This document shows positions 6,247 through 8,644 of a DNA stretch of 8,644 nt, piece by piece. Origin of the DNA: Fulvivirga aurantia (lineage in GTDB: Bacteria > Bacteroidota > Bacteroidia > Cytophagales > Cyclobacteriaceae); the NCBI RefSeq assembly GCF_009711475.1, contig NZ_SMMD01000798.1, forward strand, positions 1 to 8,644, given 5' to 3'. The position numbers and the translations under genes were made by a program. The notes under the pieces were generated by a model. The model saw nothing but the letters and a program-made list of their open reading frames with translations. It did not search any database and was not told the origin of the DNA. How positions within the stretch are numbered: the stretch's first letter is position 1; each line of letters begins with the position of its first letter.

Positions 6247-6435
6247 ATGATTAAAATATTTGGAGTTATACTACTCGTTTTGGGCGCTGTAGGTCTTGTT
6301 TTAGGAATACTAGGAATATTTGGGTCGGTTGCCGTAGGTATAAGCCCGTGGGCCCTGGCCATTTTAGGACTTATTTTCTTTACCTCAAGTATCGGTCTAT
6401 TAAAAAGACAGAAGGATACGGACGATACTAGCTAA
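6247..6435 (+). CDS. Small two-helix membrane protein, 62 aa
   Basis: This 62-residue protein has two hydrophobic helices (about 3-25 and 33-52), joined by a short loop with SPW, and a charged tail (KRQKDTDDTS). Glycine-rich spacing in helix 1 (VLGAVGLVLGILGIFG) suggests tight helix packing. I recall similar short proteins in other Bacteroidota, but no function is known. It starts at ATG with AAAGATAA 6 bp upstream. It diverges from the YciI-like gene, with 91 bp between the starts, and its stop codon overlaps the 3' end of the facing PLP-enzyme gene by 8 bp. It has no partner in the same direction, so it is probably transcribed alone. Confidence 0.75.
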   Translation: MIKIFGVILLVLGAVGLVLGILGIFGSVAVGISPWALAILGLIFFTSSIGLLKRQKDTDDTS

Positions 6436-7564
6436 AAGTATTTAACAGCTCTACCAACCGCTCCAATTCCTCTCGCGTGTTGTACACGTGAGGAGAAATG
6501 CGAACGGCCGAACCTCTGATAGAAACAGAAAAGTTTTCGCTTTCTATCTTTGCTTTAACGGCTGCTATGTCTGCATTTGGCAACCTTATGCCAAATAAGT
6601 GAGACGCGCGATAATTGGCGTCTTCCAGATTTAGCGATTTAAATGCTTCAAAATCAGTCAGACTTTTACAGTACTGCTGTATATTATTCACACCCCACTC
6701 GTTCAATTGACGAATAGCCTCTAAAAACATTGGGATTAAGATAAAATTGCTGTGTTCCCCCGATTCATACCGCAACACTCCCGGCTGGTAATTGTCTTCA
6801 TACGACACTAGTCCGGCAAAGTCTTCACTGTGTAGTCGGTTGATCCAATTTTCTTCTACCGGTACTCCCTGATCGAAATATTCACCGTAATAAGACATGC
6901 CTATGGCATAAGGGCCTAATAACCATTTATAACCTGCACATATGAGTGCGTCTGGTTGTATTTCTGCCACATCAAACGGTAATGCACCGACCGATTGTGT
7001 GCCGTCTATGATCAATAAGGCGTTTACCTCCTTTGTGCGCTGTCTGATAGCTTTTAAGTCGAAAAGTGTACCGTCCGCCCAATGCACATGACCCAAGGCA
7101 ACTACCTTGGTGTTTTTATCAATGGCTTCTAAAATGTGCTCATTCCATAGTTTTCCTCTATCTCGAAATTCGTTGGGAGCAGCAATAACCTTTAAGGTCG
7201 CTCCTGTTTCATCACAAAGCCTCTTCCAGGGATAGTAATTGCTTGGAAACTGCTCTCCTAAAACAATTACATTTTCATGTGATTTTAAGTCTACATTCTT
7301 TGTGACATTAGCCATACCATAAGACACGGAGTTTGTGACTACCACGTGCTTTGGATCAGCATTTATCAATTTACCATACTCTTGTCTTAGCGCTTCGGTA
7401 TCTTCAAAAAAATGATCCGCTGTGACATTAAATGGGTTTCTTTTTTTGGCAATACCAACTATGCCCGCCTCTTCAACAGATTTAAGTAAAGGTGACATAT
7501 AAGCGCAATTTAGATAAGTTTTATCGGCACTCAGGCTGAATTTTTCTTTCTGACAGTCGATCAT
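6428..7564 (-). CDS. Aminotransferase class V-fold PLP enzyme (cysteine desulfurase-like, lacks the catalytic Cys)
   Basis: This 378-residue fold-type I PLP enzyme is of the class V group. K213 in CAGYKWLLGPYAIG is the expected Schiff-base lysine. D187 in LIIDGTQSVGALPFDV should contact the PLP pyridine nitrogen. GHVHWADGTLFDL (158-170) supplies the conserved His/Asp region. R355 in SIRGSAVRISPHVYNT is the likely carboxylate-binding arginine. Its cysteines (4, 20, 117, 209, 299) do not include one near residues 320-365, where NifS/SufS enzymes carry the persulfide Cys, so it is probably not a desulfurase. An amino-acid lyase, epimerase (isopenicillin N epimerase-like) or EgtE-like C-S lyase are possible. 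No sulfur or biosynthetic genes lie beside it. It is monocistronic, with an 87-bp upstream gap holding a large inverted repeat. Confidence 0.85.
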   Translation of the reverse strand: MIDCQKEKFSLSADKTYLNCAYMSPLLKSVEEAGIVGIAKKRNPFNVTADHFFEDTEALRQEYGKLINADPKHVVVTNSVSYGMANVTKNVDLKSHENVIVLGEQFPSNYYPWKRLCDETGATLKVIAAPNEFRDRGKLWNEHILEAIDKNTKVVALGHVHWADGTLFDLKAIRQRTKEVNALLIIDGTQSVGALPFDVAEIQPDALICAGYKWLLGPYAIGMSYYGEYFDQGVPVEENWINRLHSEDFAGLVSYEDNYQPGVLRYESGEHSNFILIPMFLEAIRQLNEWGVNNIQQYCKSLTDFEAFKSLNLEDANYRASHLFGIRLPNADIAAVKAKIESENFSVSIRGSAVRISPHVYNTREELERLVELLNTFS

Positions 7565-7570
7565 AAAAGC

Positions 7571-7619
7571 TTGGTTTTAGACTTAAGTGCGCCAATATAA
7601 AACAACTTGAGGAAACCAA
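7571..7619. repeat. Interrupted inverted repeat upstream of the PLP-enzyme gene
   Basis: The outer arms TTGGTTT (7571-7577) and AAACCAA (7613-7619) are perfectly complementary. The inner arms CTTAAGT (7582-7588) and ACTTGAG (7605-7611) match with one wobble on the plus strand. Together they span most of the 87-bp gap between the lipoprotein and PLP-enzyme genes. No T-run follows in either direction, so this is not a typical terminator. It could be an operator or a leader structure. Confidence 0.4.
7592..7619 (-). promoter_or_regulatory. Candidate promoter of the class V PLP-enzyme gene
   Basis: On the minus strand TTGG (7619-7616) and, 16 bp further, TATATTGG (7599-7592) resemble the Bacteroidota -33 TTG and -7 TAnnTTTG elements, with one mismatch in the latter. 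The start codon lies 27 bp downstream. The -33 part falls in one arm of an interrupted inverted repeat (7571-7619) and the -7 part in its loop. Confidence 0.27.
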
Positions 7620-7651
7620 TGCAATCGATTCCTATCTATTAGAGGGGTAAA

Positions 7652-8569
7652 TCAGGGTAGTTGAAGAGAATCTCGTAAATAGCTGTCTGAGTTGCTGTTT
7701 TTGTTCCAGTAATCAATAAGTAAAGTTTCTTTAATCGATCCCGTAGTTGTCATCATCTTTCCATCAAAGCTCTTATAAGTTTCTTTCCATGATACTATTT
7801 TGTGAGGAAATACTGACTCGAAGGTAATAGCTAGTGTTCTTTCGTTTTCAAAAGCCAGTGTGTACGTACTGTTATCACCAGATTTTTCCAGGGTTGCTTT
7901 TGTATTTAAGGGTTTCAATGGTTTGTGCATGAGACGAGTCACAAATAAGCCTGGTGTGATTTTTACATCCCCTGTCGGTAGACTTGCAGGGTCCAGACGT
8001 ATAAGATTCCAGACCTCATCTTCTAACAAAGTGGCTTTTATTTCAAATTGCTTGTCGCCTTCAGATTCAAAATAAGAGTAACTATTTACCTTATACGATT
8101 CATTATCCAAATTAAGCTGAGCATATACCTGGCCACACCATTCCTGACCGGACATCGTCACTTTTAGAGAACGGTCAAAATTGTATTGATCGACAGGAGT
8201 GAATGTAGAGAGCATCATTGAATAGGGGTAAATACCCGTGTCAAATTTCTTAACAAAATTTAACTTCATCACTGTGGCTTTATCATCGCCAGCCGACTTC
8301 GGATTGTCTAATTTGACCTGTTTCTTTTTCGAAAAAGGTTCTGTAACAAATATTAAAGTCGCATTTCCTTCTCTCATTTCTCCGTATCTCGCCTGATTGA
8401 GGGTGTATGAGCTTACCTCAGCTTTGCCTGCATACCAATATTCATTAAAACTGTCGCTGTAGTTAATGGATTTTACAGGGGTTTTGGAAGAATTGTCAGG
8501 TTGATTTTCTGAAGAGTTACAACTATAGAACAAAAAGCCAATTAAAAACAAAAAGTAAGTGGTTTTCAT
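7652..8569 (-). CDS. Conserved Bacteroidota lipoprotein of unknown function
   Basis: This 305-residue protein has a short lipoprotein signal peptide. The hydrophobic segment at about 5-15 ends in the lipobox FYSC, with lipidated C17. A polar Ser/Asn linker follows to about residue 35. The body is rich in strand-like segments and has a conserved-looking EYWYAGKAEVSSYTLNQARYG region (43-63) and SMMLSTFTPV (117-126). From memory, close relatives in marine Bacteroidota carry the database name 'septum formation inhibitor Maf', but this protein has none of the Maf pyrophosphatase features, so I give it no function. Location is probably the inner leaflet of the outer membrane or the periplasmic face; an acidic export signal after Cys is weak (NSSENQ). 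The minus-strand terminator upstream and the 87-bp gap downstream suggest transcription alone. Confidence 0.85.
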   Translation of the reverse strand: MKTTYFLFLIGFLFYSCNSSENQPDNSSKTPVKSINYSDSFNEYWYAGKAEVSSYTLNQARYGEMREGNATLIFVTEPFSKKKQVKLDNPKSAGDDKATVMKLNFVKKFDTGIYPYSMMLSTFTPVDQYNFDRSLKVTMSGQEWCGQVYAQLNLDNESYKVNSYSYFESEGDKQFEIKATLLEDEVWNLIRLDPASLPTGDVKITPGLFVTRLMHKPLKPLNTKATLEKSGDNSTYTLAFENERTLAITFESVFPHKIVSWKETYKSFDGKMMTTTGSIKETLLIDYWNKNSNSDSYLRDSLQLP

Positions 8570-8580
8570 GAGGATGTGAT

Positions 8581-8603
8581 TATGTAGTTAACACCATTAC
8601 ATA
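8581..8603. promoter_or_regulatory. Dyad upstream of the lipoprotein gene
   Basis: TATGTA (8581-8586) and TACATA (8598-8603) are perfect inverted copies separated by 11 bp, lying 12-34 bp upstream of the lipoprotein start. GTTAAC (8587-8592) lies between them. The placement would suit an operator, but arms of 6 bp in AT-rich DNA may arise by chance, and no clear -33/-7 promoter is seen. Confidence 0.2.
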
Positions 8604-8614
8604 GTGTATAACGC

Positions 8615-8644
8615 AAAAAAAGCTTCGATTGATTTCAACCGAAG
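8615..8644 (-). terminator. Intrinsic terminator of a minus-strand gene beyond the right edge
   Basis: Read on the minus strand, CTTCGGTT and AATCGAAG (within 8644-8623) form an 8-bp stem with one G-U pair around a 6-nt loop (GAAATC). C and seven T residues (8621-8615) follow. This hairpin plus T-run is the clearest terminator in the window. It implies that a minus-strand gene ends just right of position 8644 and that the lipoprotein gene has its own promoter. The stem may extend past the window edge. Confidence 0.7.

Noticed and set aside
6425..6442. ATACT-AGCTAAA-AGTAT stem at the convergent stop codons as a bidirectional terminator
   Set aside because: It is a five-bp AT-rich stem with a 7-nt loop and no T-run in either direction.
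7860..8075. Plus-strand 71-codon frame opposite the lipoprotein gene
   Set aside because: It is antisense to a full-length lipoprotein with a good lipobox and has no supporting signal of its own.
1..8644. A linked multi-gene defence, secretion or biosynthetic system
   Set aside because: The genes alternate in strand, the only operons are two pairs, and the protein families do not belong to one known or coherent pathway.

Overview
The window most likely comes from a marine or environmental Bacteroidota, probably of the Cytophagales/Flavobacteriia type. This is inferred from four things: the AT-rich composition; A-rich start regions with few classical Shine-Dalgarno sites; a Bacteroidota-style lipoprotein and exported alpha/beta hydrolase; and a short palindromic intergenic repeat (TCTCGA-N6-TCGAGA) of a kind I recall being abundant in these genomes. 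No rRNA, tRNA, CRISPR array, transposase or phage gene is visible. It reads as an ordinary chromosomal stretch of small, independent transcription units.

Layout. Positions 1-160 are non-coding and begin with the palindromic repeat. A small orphan gene (161-409, minus) diverges from a nitrilase (484-1422, plus). The nitrilase overlaps a two-helix membrane protein (1419-1919, plus) that starts with TTG, and this pair ends in a probable intrinsic terminator. Facing it is a zinc alcohol dehydrogenase of the YahK/CAD type (1926-2978, minus). A 167-bp divergent promoter region with a dyad separates it from a bacterial homologue of vitamin K-dependent gamma-carboxylase (3146-4486, plus). The carboxylase converges on and overlaps an exported alpha/beta hydrolase (4458-5486, minus), which follows an exported tandem YciI-domain protein (5499-6155, minus) by 12 bp. 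A 62-residue two-helix protein (6247-6435, plus) converges on a fold-type I PLP enzyme (6428-7564, minus). Next comes a lipoprotein (7652-8569, minus). The right edge holds a terminator for a minus-strand gene lying outside the window.

How the genes relate. Two operons are likely: nitrilase plus two-helix protein, and YciI-like plus hydrolase. The second pair suggests a periplasmic or envelope function because both products carry N-terminal export signals. The other genes look monocistronic and share no obvious pathway. The most interesting gene is the gamma-carboxylase homologue, which keeps the residues matching the animal enzyme's catalytic Lys and an important His although no Gla-protein substrate is evident nearby. 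All three convergent gene pairs are packed stop-to-stop (6-bp gap, 29-bp overlap, 8-bp overlap). An AAAGATWA motif lies just before four start codons. I see no multi-gene defence or biosynthetic system here.
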